Origin: Knoellia subterranea KCTC 19937
GTDB lineage: Bacteria; Actinomycetota; Actinomycetes; Actinomycetales; Dermatophilaceae
DNA length: 64,000 bases
Direction: 5' to 3'
Assembly: GCF_000768685.1 (NCBI RefSeq)
Contig: NZ_AVPK01000005.1
Span: 124,001 to 188,000, forward strand
Shown here: positions 8,836 through 19,139 of the stretch, one piece after another
Numbering within the stretch: position 1 is the first letter of the stretch
Layout: every line of letters starts with the position of its first letter
The notes under the pieces: generated by a model
Seen by the model: the letters and a program-made list of their open reading frames with translations, nothing else
The model's database searches: none
What the model was told of the DNA's origin: nothing
Program-made: the position numbers and the translations under genes

Positions 8836-9558
8836 ATGATGTCCCGGGGATCGGTCCTGTCCACGCGCCTGACCCGCGTCGCGGCACCACTGCTGCTGGC
8901 GACGCTCGCGCTGAGCGCCTGCTCCGACGATGAACCGTCGACGGCATCGTCCCCGTCGACCTCGACGAGCACGACCGACGCGTCCTCTCCCAGCCCGTCG
9001 ACGAGCACCACGAGCGCCAGCCCCACCGTGACCACCACGACGTCCCCAAGCGCCACGTCCACGCCGACCACCGGTGGGACAGCTGCGCCCAGCCAGACGT
9101 CCGCCCCGACCAAGGCGTCGTGCGCCGCGGCAGGGGTCGCGGCGCCCAACACCTCCGGCATGTCGGCCGCAGCTGCCGCCAAGGCCAAGCGGATCCACGC
9201 GGCCGCCAAGGCCTGTGACGCTGCGACCCTCATCGCCCTGGCGAAGGCCGACCAGACTGGTCTGGCCGGCGAAAAGCCGCCGAACCTCGTCTTCACGGCG
9301 AACGCCCCCCAGAACTACGTCGCGCTCGCGACCCTGCTCACGATGCAGCCGACCGAGACCTTCGACGGCACGATCCAGCCCCGGGTCTTCTCCGAGCGCT
9401 ACGCCGAGGACGACGCCGAGTGGGACAAGGTCATCAAGGCCGGGGTCGTGACGCGTGCGGCGGCGAACCAGATGCGCCTCAACGACGGCGGCTACACCGG
9501 CTACCGGGTCGGTCTCGCCAGTGACGGCACCTGGACCTTCTTCACCACCGGCCGCTGA
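8836..9558 (+). CDS. Ser/Thr-rich lipoprotein of unknown function
   Basis: 240 aa. Residues 1-28 are a signal peptide ending in lipobox LALSAC, followed by a ~60-residue Ser/Thr/Pro linker (repeats such as STSTTDASSPSPSTSTT) typical of a cell-wall spanning spacer, and a globular C-terminal ~130 residues with no motif I recognise (KAKRIHAAAKACDAATLIALAK; RLNDGGYTGYRVGL). Two adjacent ATG codons (8836, 8839) begin the signal peptide. Isolated between the thioesterase and gyrB. Surface-anchored location is seen; function unknown. Confidence 0.8.
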   Translation: MMSRGSVLSTRLTRVAAPLLLATLALSACSDDEPSTASSPSTSTSTTDASSPSPSTSTTSASPTVTTTTSPSATSTPTTGGTAAPSQTSAPTKASCAAAGVAAPNTSGMSAAAAAKAKRIHAAAKACDAATLIALAKADQTGLAGEKPPNLVFTANAPQNYVALATLLTMQPTETFDGTIQPRVFSERYAEDDAEWDKVIKAGVVTRAAANQMRLNDGGYTGYRVGLASDGTWTFFTTGR

Positions 9559-9768
9559 CCTTCCGGCGAGCCGAAAACGCGCCTCAGACGCCCTGAGAGG
9601 GGTGGGGGGCGTATGCCGGGTCCAGACCACGGGTGAAAACACGAGAAAAGTGGGTTCTCGGGCCTCCACAGGCGTGCGCTGACGGCCCTGACGGGTAAAC
9701 TTGCGGGTGAACGTCGCGCCCAGGGCGAATTCCCGCCCCGGGCGCGCGGCATGAGCCACACCAGCTGA

Positions 9769-11934
<2,166 letters not shown>

Positions 11935-11958
11935 TCGGTATGCCGTCCGGTCGCCTCG

Positions 11959-12061
11959 CAGACGAACGTCTTGTTCGCCGCAGTCCCATCCGCGCTGCGC
12001 GCGCTGAGCGCGCTCCGCGCTCCCGCCAGGCCCAGCCAGCGGCGAACAAGACGTTCATCTG
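11959..12061. repeat. long inverted repeat between gyrB and gyrA
   Basis: Left arm 11959-11981 and right arm 12039-12061 are 23-bp complementary with one mismatch (core AACGTCTTGTTCGCCGC / GCGGCGAACAAGACGTT), separated by 57 bp of GC-rich sequence that itself can fold (GCGCGCTGAGCGCGC). Similarity continues outward to the word TGCCGT(C/T)CGGT on both sides with a small gap. No credible coding frame. It occupies much of the 270-bp gyrB-gyrA spacer and could be an attenuator, an RNA stability element or a small mobile hairpin repeat. Confidence 0.8.
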
Positions 12062-12204
12062 CTCCACCGAACGGCACCCTCCCAGCGTGGTTGCGTTCGA
12101 AACGCACGCTGCTCGACTCCCGGGCCATGGCGTGACTCGACTTTCGCTCGAACTGAACTTCGCGGCATACGCCGCCTGAATTGCACTGAAGGACAAGGGA
12201 ACTG

Positions 12205-14958
12205 ATGGCTGACGACATTGATGGCACGGACGAGAACGGTGTCGAGGACGCGGAAGCGCCCAACGAACTGGGATCGGTGATGCACGATCGGTCGCCCGGC
12301 GAGAGTGACCGGGTCGAGCCGATCGACCTCAACACCGAGATGCAGCGCAGCTACATCGAGTACGCCATGAGCGTCATCGTGAGTCGCGCGCTGCCCGACG
12401 TGCGCGACGGGTTGAAGCCGGTGCACCGCCGTGTGCTCTACGCGATGTACGACGGCGGCTACCGCCCCGATCGCGGGTTCAACAAGTGCAGCCGTGTCGT
12501 CGGTGACGTCATGGGTCAGTACCACCCGCACGGTGACAGCGCGATCTACGACGCGTTGGTGCGACTCGTCCAGGACTGGTCGCTGCGCTATCCGCTCGTG
12601 CAGGGGCAGGGCAACTTCGGCAGCCCGGGCGATGACCCGGCCGCCGCGCCGCGATACACCGAGTGCCGCATGGCGCCGCTGTCGATGGAGATGGTTCGCG
12701 ACATCGACGAGGACACCGTCGACTTCGCCCCCAACTACGACGGCAAGACGCTCGAGCCGACGGTGCTGCCGGCGCGCTTCCCGAACCTGCTCGTCAACGG
12801 CTCCGCCGGCATCGCGGTCGGCATGGCGACTCAGATCCCGCCGCACAACCTGCGCGAGGTCGCCGACGCCGCCCAGTGGATGCTGGACAACCCCGAGGCC
12901 AGCCGTGACGAGGCGCTCGAGCAGATCATGGCCCGCATCAAGGGCCCGGACTTCCCCACCGGCGCGCTCATCATGGGCAAGCGCGGCATCGAGGACGCCT
13001 ACCGGACCGGGCGCGGGTCGATCATCATGCGCGCCGTCGTCGAGGTCGAGGAGATCCAGGGGCGCCAGTGCCTCGTCGTCTCCGAGCTGCCCTACCAGGT
13101 CAACCCCGACAGCCTCGCGCAGAAGATCGCCGAGCTCGTCAAGGACGGCCGCCTCCAGGGCATCGCCGACATCCGTGACGAGACGTCCGGACGCACCGGC
13201 CAGCGCCTCGTCATCGTGCTCAAGCGTGACGCCGTCGCCAAGGTCGTGCTCAACAACCTCTACAAGCACACGCAGCTCCAGACGAACTTCGGCGCCAACA
13301 TGCTCGCCCTCGTCGACGGGGTGCCGCGCACGCTGCCGATCGATGCGTTCATCCGGCACTGGGTCGACCACCAGATCGATGTCATCCAGCGGCGCACGGC
13401 CTACCGGCTCAAGAAGGCCGAAGAAGAGATCCACATCCTGCGGGGCTACCTCAAGGCCCTCGACATGCTCGACGAGGTCATCGCCCTCATCCGGCGCAGC
13501 CCCACCGTCGAGGAGGCCCGCGAAGGCCTCATGGAACTCCTCGACGTCGATGAGATCCAGGCCCGCGCGATCCTCAACCTCCAGCTGCGTCGCCTCGCGG
13601 CCCTGGAGCGCCAGAAGATCATCGAGGAGCACGACGCGATCCAGACCCGGATCGAGGACTACAAGGACATCCTCGCCAAGCCCGAGCGTCAGCGGACCAT
13701 CGTCTCCGAGGAGCTCGCCGACATCGTCGAGAAGTTCGGCGACGAGCGGCGCACCATGATCCACGGCTACGACGGTGACGTCTCCATGGAGGACCTCATC
13801 CCCGAGGAGGACGTGGTCGTCACGATCACCCGGGGTGGCTACGCCAAGCGCACCAAGGTCGACGCCTACCGCTCGCAGAAGCGTGGCGGCAAGGGCGTCA
13901 AGGGTGCCCAGCTGCGTGGCGAGGACGTCGTGGCGCACTTCTTCACGACGACGTCGCACCACTGGCTGCTCTTCTTCACCAACCTCGGTCGGGTCTACCG
14001 CGCCAAGGCATATGAGCTGCCCGACGCAGGCCGCGACTCCAAGGGCCAGCACGTCGCGAACATCATGGCGTTCCAGCCGGACGAGCACATCGCCCAGGTT
14101 CTGGCTCTCAAGGACTACGAGCAGTCGCCCTACCTCGTCCTCGCGACGAAGAACGGCCTCGTCAAGAAGACGCCGCTGTCGCAGTACGACTCGCCGCGCA
14201 CCGGTGGCCTCATCGCCGTCAACCTGCGCGACGAGGACGAGCTCGTGGCCGCCGGCATGACCTCGAGCACCGACGACCTCCTGCTCGTCTCGAAGAAGGG
14301 CAAGTCGGCACGCTTCCACGCCGACGACGCGACGTTGCGCCCCATGGGTCGCTCGACCTCCGGTGTCACCGGCATGAAGTTTGTCGGGGACGACTCGCTG
14401 CTGGCCATGTCGGTCATCGAGGAGGGTACCGACCCCGACGTCTTCGTCGTCTTCGAGTCGGGCCTGGCCAAGCGTTCCAAGGCGTCGGAGTGGACCGTCA
14501 AGGGCCGCGCGATCCAGGGCGTCACCGTCGCCAAGCTCACCGAGAAGGGCGGCGACCTCGTCGGTGCCCTCACGGTCAGCGAGGACGACGAGGTCATGGT
14601 CGTCTTCGAGCGCGGCAACATCGTCCGCTCGCGCGTCGACGAGGTCCGGCTCACAGGTCGCAACACGGCCGGTGTCTGGTTCGCCAAGCCCGGCAAGAAC
14701 GACCCCATCGTCGGTGTCGCTCGCAACGCCGAGAAGGCCGTCGAGGAAGAGGTGGCCGAGGCCGACGCCGAGGGTGTGTCCCCCGTCGACGGTGCGCCGG
14801 TGACCGACGAGACCGCTGATGGGGCCGCCGCCGACACGTCCACACCCACAGGAACGAAGGATGACCTCGGCGCGGCCGATGGCGTACCGTCGGTGGACAA
14901 GGCCGTCACCGCAGGTGACGACGCGGTCGACGCAGAGGGTGACGGAGGCGACGAGTGA
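12205..14958 (+). CDS. gyrA: DNA gyrase subunit A
   Basis: 917-aa DNA-cleaving subunit of gyrase. The N-terminal winged-helix/tower core begins [20 protein letters not shown]; the active-site tyrosine is in [11 protein letters not shown]. The quinolone-determining region reads [13 protein letters not shown] with Ser and Asp at the positions usually mutated in resistance, i.e. wild-type for those sites. GyrA C-terminal beta-propeller blades are seen as repeated segments such as [20 protein letters not shown]; the GyrA box QKRGGKG is present. A ~70-residue acidic tail ends the protein. ATG 12205 has GGACAAGGG upstream. The stop overlaps the GTG of the DUF3566 gene by 4 bp. Confidence 0.98.
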   Translation: MADDIDGTDENGVEDAEAPNELGSVMHDRSPGESDRVEPIDLNTEMQRSYIEYAMSVIVSRALPDVRDGLKPVHRRVLYAMYDGGYRPDRGFNKCSRVVGDVMGQYHPHGDSAIYDALVRLVQDWSLRYPLVQGQGNFGSPGDDPAAAPRYTECRMAPLSMEMVRDIDEDTVDFAPNYDGKTLEPTVLPARFPNLLVNGSAGIAVGMATQIPPHNLREVADAAQWMLDNPEASRDEALEQIMARIKGPDFPTGALIMGKRGIEDAYRTGRGSIIMRAVVEVEEIQGRQCLVVSELPYQVNPDSLAQKIAELVKDGRLQGIADIRDETSGRTGQRLVIVLKRDAVAKVVLNNLYKHTQLQTNFGANMLALVDGVPRTLPIDAFIRHWVDHQIDVIQRRTAYRLKKAEEEIHILRGYLKALDMLDEVIALIRRSPTVEEAREGLMELLDVDEIQARAILNLQLRRLAALERQKIIEEHDAIQTRIEDYKDILAKPERQRTIVSEELADIVEKFGDERRTMIHGYDGDVSMEDLIPEEDVVVTITRGGYAKRTKVDAYRSQKRGGKGVKGAQLRGEDVVAHFFTTTSHHWLLFFTNLGRVYRAKAYELPDAGRDSKGQHVANIMAFQPDEHIAQVLALKDYEQSPYLVLATKNGLVKKTPLSQYDSPRTGGLIAVNLRDEDELVAAGMTSSTDDLLLVSKKGKSARFHADDATLRPMGRSTSGVTGMKFVGDDSLLAMSVIEEGTDPDVFVVFESGLAKRSKASEWTVKGRAIQGVTVAKLTEKGGDLVGALTVSEDDEVMVVFERGNIVRSRVDEVRLTGRNTAGVWFAKPGKNDPIVGVARNAEKAVEEEVAEADAEGVSPVDGAPVTDETADGAAADTSTPTGTKDDLGAADGVPSVDKAVTAGDDAVDAEGDGGDE

Positions 14959-15503
14959 GCACGGCAGACCAGGCAGGTACTTCGATGCGATCGGCGTCGG
15001 GTTCCCCAGCCGAGTCCACGCGCCCCCTGTCGCGGGTGCAGAACGAGGCGGTGCCCAACGGCGCCCTCACGAATGGCGCGCCCGCTGACCAGACACCGCG
15101 CCCGGCGGCGTCGGCCCCGGCGCCCGCACCTCGCGGCACGGGTCGTCGTGTCCGCCTGACCGTCTCGCGCGTCGACCCGTGGTCGGCGATGAAGATGTCG
15201 TTCCTGCTGTCCGTGGCCCTCGGCATCGCCGGCGTCGTCATGGTCGCCGTGCTCTGGATGATCCTCAAGGGCATGGGTGTCTTCGACGAGGTCAACGGCC
15301 TGGTCGGTCAGATCATCTCCGAGGGCGACAACACCTTCGACATCATGGACTTCCTCGGCTTCGGCCGGGTCGTCTCGCTGGCGATCGTCGTCGGCGTCAT
15401 CGACGTCATCCTCATGACGGCGCTCGCGACGCTGGCCGCGTTCCTCTACAACGTGTCGAGCAGCCTCGTCGGCGGTCTCCAGCTGACCCTCACCGACGAC
15501 TGA
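14955..15503 (+). CDS. DUF3566 membrane protein
   Basis: 182 aa. An N-terminal ~65-residue disordered Ala/Pro-rich part precedes the DUF3566 domain ([21 protein letters not shown]) with two membrane helices, about residues 75-98 and 135-165, separated by [14 protein letters not shown]. The family is regularly encoded right after gyrA in actinobacteria, and here start and stop overlap (GTGA), indicating translational coupling to gyrA. The molecular function is not established; a membrane/envelope role is inferred from topology. Confidence 0.9.
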   Translation: MSTADQAGTSMRSASGSPAESTRPLSRVQNEAVPNGALTNGAPADQTPRPAASAPAPAPRGTGRRVRLTVSRVDPWSAMKMSFLLSVALGIAGVVMVAVLWMILKGMGVFDEVNGLVGQIISEGDNTFDIMDFLGFGRVVSLAIVVGVIDVILMTALATLAAFLYNVSSSLVGGLQLTLTDD

Positions 15504-15537
15504 CCCCATCCGCCTCACGTTTTACGGGGCACCCGCT

Positions 15538-15584
15538 AAACGGGTCCGGAACAAGGGAACTGTTCCCTTGTTCCGGACCCGTTT
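15538..15584. terminator. strong hairpin terminator after gyrA-DUF3566
   Basis: A perfect 22-bp stem (left arm 15538-15559, right arm 15563-15584) with 3-nt loop CTG, closed by AAA/TTT at its base, 35 bp after the DUF3566 stop. The longest perfect terminator stem in the window. Confidence 0.93.
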
Positions 15585-15609
15585 CCCATGTGTGGACCAG
15601 CACAACCTT

Positions 15610-15671
15610 CCGGTATGCCGTCCGCTCGCCCGAGGCGACCGCCTCCCGTTCCCGGGCCGGCCGGCATACCG
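15610..15671. repeat. GTATGCCG-bounded inverted repeat
   Basis: GGTATGCCG (about 15611) and CGGCATACC (about 15661) form the ends of a roughly 60-bp GC-rich hairpin-like stretch between the gyrase terminator and tRNA-Ile. One of several intergenic elements built on this over-represented word. Confidence 0.55.
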
Positions 15672-15747
15672 TTTTGGTTGTGGCGCGGAGCGTGGGGTAA
15701 CCTCGTCTCTCGCGTCGCCGTGAAGGTGACGCCGCCGGATTGGCGAC

Positions 15748-15824
15748 GGGCCTATAGCTCAGACGGTTAGAGCGCTTCCCTGATAAGGAAGAGGCCAGAG
15801 GTTCAAGTCCTCTTAGGCCCACCA
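15748..15824 (+). tRNA. tRNA-Ile (GAT)
   Basis: Cloverleaf: acceptor GGGCCTA pairs TAGGCCC; D-arm TAGCTCAGACGGTTAGAGC; anticodon stem CTTCC/GGAAG with loop CTGATAA giving GAT; T-arm AGAGGTTCAAGTCCTCT. CCA is encoded (15822-15824). Position after gyrA with tRNA-Ala downstream is the classical actinobacterial order. Confidence 0.97.
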
Positions 15825-15856
15825 TCCGATCCTCGACCCACCAGGTGGTGCACCCC

Positions 15857-15994
15857 GTGAAGAAGGTCCTCTTCGTCGTCCTGACCGCTCTCACGGCGGG
15901 CGTGGTCAAGAAGAAGCTCGATGCCCAGGGCGCCGACCAGCGCCTGTGGGCCGAGGCCACCGACTCGGGTTCGGGTTCGGACAGCACAAACTGA
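15857..15994 (+). CDS. DLW-39 family microprotein
   Basis: 45-aa protein starting at GTG 15857, lying between tRNA-Ile and tRNA-Ala. It reads MKKVLFVVLTALTAGVVKKK followed by a short acidic C-terminal part containing RLWAEATD, which matches the D/R-L-W-A-E-A-T-D signature that names the DLW-39 family of tiny actinobacterial proteins usually encoded at this same spot. One N-terminal membrane-spanning or signal-anchor helix (about residues 4-17) followed by a charged tail. Function unknown. Confidence 0.85.
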   Translation: MKKVLFVVLTALTAGVVKKKLDAQGADQRLWAEATDSGSGSDSTN

Positions 15995-16023
15995 AACACC
16001 CGGCGGTGCGCAGGCGCCGTCAC

Positions 16024-16099
16024 GGGGCCTTGGCGCAATTGGTAGCGCACCTGCTTTGCAAGCAGGGGGTTAGGGGTTCGAGTCCCCTAGGCTCCACCA
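16024..16099 (+). tRNA. tRNA-Ala (TGC)
   Basis: Acceptor GGGGCCT pairs AGGCTCC; D-arm GGCGCAATTGGTAGCGC; anticodon stem CTGC/GCAG around TTTGCAA gives anticodon TGC; T-arm AGGGGTTCGAGTCCCCT; discriminator A and encoded CCA (16097-16099). Confidence 0.97.
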
Positions 16100-16193
16100 C
16101 CGGTCAGAGGCCGTTTCCCGCGAGGGGGACGGCCTCTTCCCATGTCGGCTCCGTGATGCCGTCTGCGCCGGTCGGCGGCGCGCTGGATCTCAA

Positions 16194-16295
16194 CATCTGC
16201 GCCGGTCGCGCGACCGGCGCAGACCGTGGTGACCGGTGCAGCCATGCGAGCGCCGGTCACCAACCTGAGCGCCGGTCGCGCGACCGGCGCAGATG
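16194..16295. repeat. nested palindromic repeat cluster
   Basis: Two copies of a near-perfect palindrome built on GCGCCGGTCGC/GCGACCGGCGC (16198-16221 and 16268-16291) are themselves arranged as a 27-bp inverted repeat (CATCTGCGCC... at the left, ...GGCGCAGATG at the right). Between them GGTGACCGG and CGCCGGTCACC form a third inverted pair. Lies downstream of tRNA-Ala and beyond the stop of the minus-strand SRPBCC gene, so it may double as a terminator. Confidence 0.85.
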
Positions 16296-16329
16296 TGGGC
16301 CGACCGGGACGCGCGCGGCAACGTGGGCC

Positions 16330-16779
16330 TTAGGCCTCGAGGTGGTGCTTGAGGGGAACGAGGATGGTGTCGCGCTCGGCCTCGATGCGGCGGATGAGCA
16401 GGTGCCTCATGATCCCGACTGGACCATGGCCGGTGAACCACAGCCGGTAGTCGACCCGGGTGCCACGGTCCTGTGGCGCGAACCCGAAGACCACGTTCAC
16501 CCGGACCGGACCCGTCGTGCCGCGGACGCCGTAGCTCTTGCCCGGCACGGCATCGGTCACCTCCCAGTCGAACCGCCGGACGCGGCCCATGATCCGTGCC
16601 GCGTCCCACCCTCGGGAGCCCACGCGCTGCGGGCCCGGCGTGTCCAGTCCCGCGTCGACGATGTCGGCACGCCACTCCGGGAGGCGCTCGATGTCCGTCG
16701 CGTAGTCATACACGTCCTGCGGACTGCGGGCGATGACGATGCTGGTCTCGACGGTTCTGGTGTCTGCGGTTCCGGGCAT
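16330..16779 (-). CDS. SRPBCC (START-like) family protein
   Basis: 149 aa with the helix-grip ligand-binding pattern: N-terminal strand VETSIVIARSPQDVYDYATDIERLPEW (long helix after SPQDVY), central strands and the C-terminal long helix GIMRHLLIRRIEAERDTIL. These proteins bind hydrophobic ligands or act as polyketide cyclase/stress proteins. Good Shine-Dalgarno (AGGAGGACAG) before ATG 16779. It follows the marR gene on the same strand by 24 bp, so the two are probably co-transcribed and the protein belongs to that regulon. Ligand unknown. Confidence 0.85.
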   Translation of the reverse strand: MPGTADTRTVETSIVIARSPQDVYDYATDIERLPEWRADIVDAGLDTPGPQRVGSRGWDAARIMGRVRRFDWEVTDAVPGKSYGVRGTTGPVRVNVVFGFAPQDRGTRVDYRLWFTGHGPVGIMRHLLIRRIEAERDTILVPLKHHLEA

Positions 16780-16803
16780 GCTGTCCTCCTGAATTCGATG
16801 ACC

Positions 16804-17238
16804 TCACAGGTAGGGGTCGGTGATCTCCCGCAGGGACTCGAGGGCGCTGCGCAGTTCCGCCATGCGCTGGGCGCCCAGGTGGGCCTCCCACTCGGCCTCG
16901 ATCGCCCGCTCCTCCGCGTGGGCAACGGGTTCGAAGGGCGCAGCCTTCGACGTGGGTCGCACGAGCCGGGCCCGGCCGTCGGTCGGGTCGGGGACGCGCT
17001 CCACCCACCCGGCGGCCTCGAGCTTGTCGACGAGGGCGGTGGCGGTCTGCTTGGCGATCTGGGCCCGCTCGGCAAGGACACTCAGCCGGGTCCCCTCGAC
17101 GTCGATGTTCATGACGAGCTTCATCTGGGCGTCACTGACACCCTCGAGCCCGGCCTGGCGCAACACGCCGAAGATCCGGTCCATGGCGTAGCGCGACGCG
17201 ATGAACATGAGCAGTGCCGTCGGGAGCTGACGTTCCAT
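16804..17238 (-). CDS. MarR-family transcriptional regulator
   Basis: 144-aa winged-helix repressor. LSVLAERAQIAKQTATALVDKLEAAGWVERVPDPTDGRARLVRPT shows (in parts) the recognition helix and DxRxR wing of MarR. Divergent from the mycothiol-enzyme operon; a perfect palindrome in the shared 77-bp spacer is its likely operator. ATG 17238 preferred over the overlapping GTG one codon upstream. Role inferred: derepression of the flanking genes by a phenolic, electrophilic or oxidative signal. Confidence 0.88.
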   Translation of the reverse strand: MERQLPTALLMFIASRYAMDRIFGVLRQAGLEGVSDAQMKLVMNIDVEGTRLSVLAERAQIAKQTATALVDKLEAAGWVERVPDPTDGRARLVRPTSKAAPFEPVAHAEERAIEAEWEAHLGAQRMAELRSALESLREITDPYL

Positions 17239-17255
17239 CACGCCTCTTCACATAG

Positions 17256-17291
17256 TCCTACGGTCGTACTAATATTAGTACCACGATAGGA
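17256..17291. promoter_or_regulatory. MarR operator palindrome
   Basis: Perfect 16-bp palindrome GTACTAATATTAGTAC (17266-17281), with outer symmetric words TCCTA (17256) and TAGGA (17287). AT-rich in a GC-rich region and centred between the marR gene and the divergent DsbA-like gene, so it can control both promoters. Confidence 0.8.
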
Positions 17292-17315
17292 CCATCTGCG
17301 AGAGGAGGTGGCACG

Positions 17316-17954
17316 ATGCGAGACCTCGATGCCCTATCGGAAGCGGTCGTCGACCTGTGGTTCGACCCGGTGTGCCCCTACTCGTGGACGGCGCAGCGCT
17401 GGCTGGCCGAGGTCGCGGCGTGCACCCCGATCGTGGTCCACCACCACGTCATGAGCCTCTACTTCGTCAACGAGCGTCGAACCGACGTGGACCCGGGCTA
17501 TCGGCGCAACGTGGAGCTCACGCGTGGTCCATCCCGCGCCGCCATCGCAGTCGTCCAGCGCTTCGGCGAGGCGGCCCTCGGCGGCTTCTATGACGCCTTC
17601 GGCCAACGGAACTTCGCCGGGCAGCGCTTCCCCACGCCGGCCGAACAGCACCACTCAGTGAGGGCAGCGCTCGCGGAGATGGGGCTTCCCGCCGACCTGG
17701 AGGACGCCATGGACACCGACGCCCATGACACGGCACTCAGGCTCAGTCACGACACCGGTTTCACCCTCGTGGGCGGTGACGTCGGCACCCCCATCACGCG
17801 CGTCGACGGCAGGGCCTTCTTCGGGCCGATCCTCAACGCCATCCCACGCGGCGCCCAGGCGCTCGACGTCTTCGAAGGCATGCGCCGACTCGCGGCCTTC
17901 CCCGAGTTCTTCGAGCTCAAGCGCACCCGGCTGAGCCCACCCGTCTTCACCTGA
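17316..17954 (+). CDS. mycothiol-dependent nitroreductase-like DsbA-family protein (Rv2466c-like)
   Basis: 212 aa, thioredoxin-fold with helical insertion. The start VDLWFDPVCPYSWTAQRWL and the end FFELKRTRLSPPVF, plus DVGTPITRVDGRAFFGPIL, match the Rv2466c family throughout. The active site reads CPYS, so the resolving cysteine of the usual CPWC is replaced by Ser while the nucleophilic Cys (residue 19-20) remains; a monothiol mechanism with mycothiol is therefore expected. Strong ribosome site GAGGAGGTGG before ATG 17316. First gene of an operon with the mycothiol-dependent enzyme 11 bp downstream, under the MarR palindrome. Confidence 0.85.
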   Translation: MRDLDALSEAVVDLWFDPVCPYSWTAQRWLAEVAACTPIVVHHHVMSLYFVNERRTDVDPGYRRNVELTRGPSRAAIAVVQRFGEAALGGFYDAFGQRNFAGQRFPTPAEQHHSVRAALAEMGLPADLEDAMDTDAHDTALRLSHDTGFTLVGGDVGTPITRVDGRAFFGPILNAIPRGAQALDVFEGMRRLAAFPEFFELKRTRLSPPVFT

Positions 17955-17965
17955 GGAGGACAAGG

Positions 17966-18640
17966 ATGACCACCATGACGGACAGGGACGTCGACCGGCT
18001 CTGGGCAGCCATGGACGACCAGCGCGACCGCACCGCCAGCATGCTCGAGACCCTCACGATCGATGACTGGCTCCACCCCAGCCTCTGTGAGGGCTGGAAC
18101 GTCCGACAGGTCGCCGCCCACCTCACCCTGCAACAGCTGACCATTCGCGAGTCGCTGGCCTTCACACTCGCCCACCCCGAGGTGATGCGGGGACTCACGC
18201 TCAACCGCACGATCCAAGACTTGGCGGTGGCCCAGGCCAGGACCGTCGAGCCGGCCGAGATCATCGCCCGGATCCGCGGCATGATCGGCTCGCGTCGGCA
18301 CAACGCGTTCGTCACTCCGCTCGAAGCCCTCACCGACAGCCTCGTCCACAGCCAGGACATCGCCATCCCGCTCGGGATCGACCTCACGATGGACCCCGAG
18401 GCCGCAGTCCGGGTCGCCAACCGCAGGTGGGAGACCCGGCACGGTTGGCAGGCGCGGGTCTTCCGCAAGGTCCCCCTCGACACCCACCGGTTCACCGCGA
18501 CGGACATTGACTGGTCCCGCGGCGACGGACCCGAGGTCGTCGGGCCGATCGCGCCCCTCCTGCTCGTCCTCTGCGGACGCATGGTTGCCCTCGACCGGCT
18601 GACCGGCGACGGCGTCGAGCAGCTCCGCCACCGCGCCTGA
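17966..18640 (+). CDS. maleylpyruvate isomerase/DinB-like mycothiol-dependent protein
   Basis: 224 aa. The N-terminal MDMPI domain is recognised by SMLETLTIDDWLHPSLCEGW, the helical metal-binding segment VRQVAAHLTLQQ (metal-ligand His), and the third-ligand helix TDSLVHSQDIAIPLG. The family uses mycothiol for isomerisation or detoxification; the specific reaction is not predictable. ATG 17966 follows AGGAGGACAAGG. Co-transcribed with the Rv2466c-like gene, which supports a shared mycothiol-based detoxification role. Confidence 0.85.
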   Translation: MTTMTDRDVDRLWAAMDDQRDRTASMLETLTIDDWLHPSLCEGWNVRQVAAHLTLQQLTIRESLAFTLAHPEVMRGLTLNRTIQDLAVAQARTVEPAEIIARIRGMIGSRRHNAFVTPLEALTDSLVHSQDIAIPLGIDLTMDPEAAVRVANRRWETRHGWQARVFRKVPLDTHRFTATDIDWSRGDGPEVVGPIAPLLLVLCGRMVALDRLTGDGVEQLRHRA

Positions 18641-18725
18641 TCGGCGCGCCCCGATCCACCCTCGCGCGGTCGAACCGGCTGCGTCCGCGCGGGGGTGACC
18701 TCCGCCCGCCGAAACCCATCGGGAG

Positions 18726-19103
18726 TCAGACGTTGCCGAGCACCCGATCGACTTGGATCTCGATGACCACACGCTCAGGGTTGACGCGCGGGGGACGGTA
18801 GCGGACGGCATACCGGGATTCGGCATCGGTGACCGACGCGGAATCGGAGAGGACCCGGGACGGTCCCTCGAGCGACAGCCAGTGTCGTCCGTCGACCTGG
18901 CAGAGCACGGCCCGCGCGCCCCGCCCGGCGTTGCGTGCCTTCTGCGAGCCTCCGCTCGTGATGACTCGAGCGACCCCCGCCTCGGAGTCCCACGTGAACC
19001 CCACAGGCACGACGTGGGGAGAACCGTCGCGGCGCAGGGTCGTCAGGGTGGCGAGGTGGCGTTCGGCGACGAAGTCGAGGGCGGCGCGGGACAGGTCGGT
19101 CAC
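18726..19103 (-). CDS. PPOX-class F420-dependent oxidoreductase-like protein
   Basis: 125 aa split-beta-barrel protein: [35 protein letters not shown] and [15 protein letters not shown] match the pyridoxamine-5'-phosphate-oxidase-like/F420-binding family (TIGR03618-type). It would bind F420 or a flavin and reduce an unknown substrate. GTG start with short 5' spacing; no clear operon partner. Flavin or heme binding rather than F420 cannot be excluded. Confidence 0.85.
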   Translation of the reverse strand: MTDLSRAALDFVAERHLATLTTLRRDGSPHVVPVGFTWDSEAGVARVITSGGSQKARNAGRGARAVLCQVDGRHWLSLEGPSRVLSDSASVTDAESRYAVRYRPPRVNPERVVIEIQVDRVLGNV

Positions 19104-19139
19104 CCCCGCAGGATGGCACGGCCCGCCCGCACCGACGAC

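Noticed and set aside
12055-14319. Minus-strand open frame of about 750 codons over gyrA
   Set aside because: Mirror frame of gyrA with no domain or start signal of its own.
16194-16295. CRISPR array
   Set aside because: Repeats are palindromic but irregular in spacing and only two copies; no cas genes.
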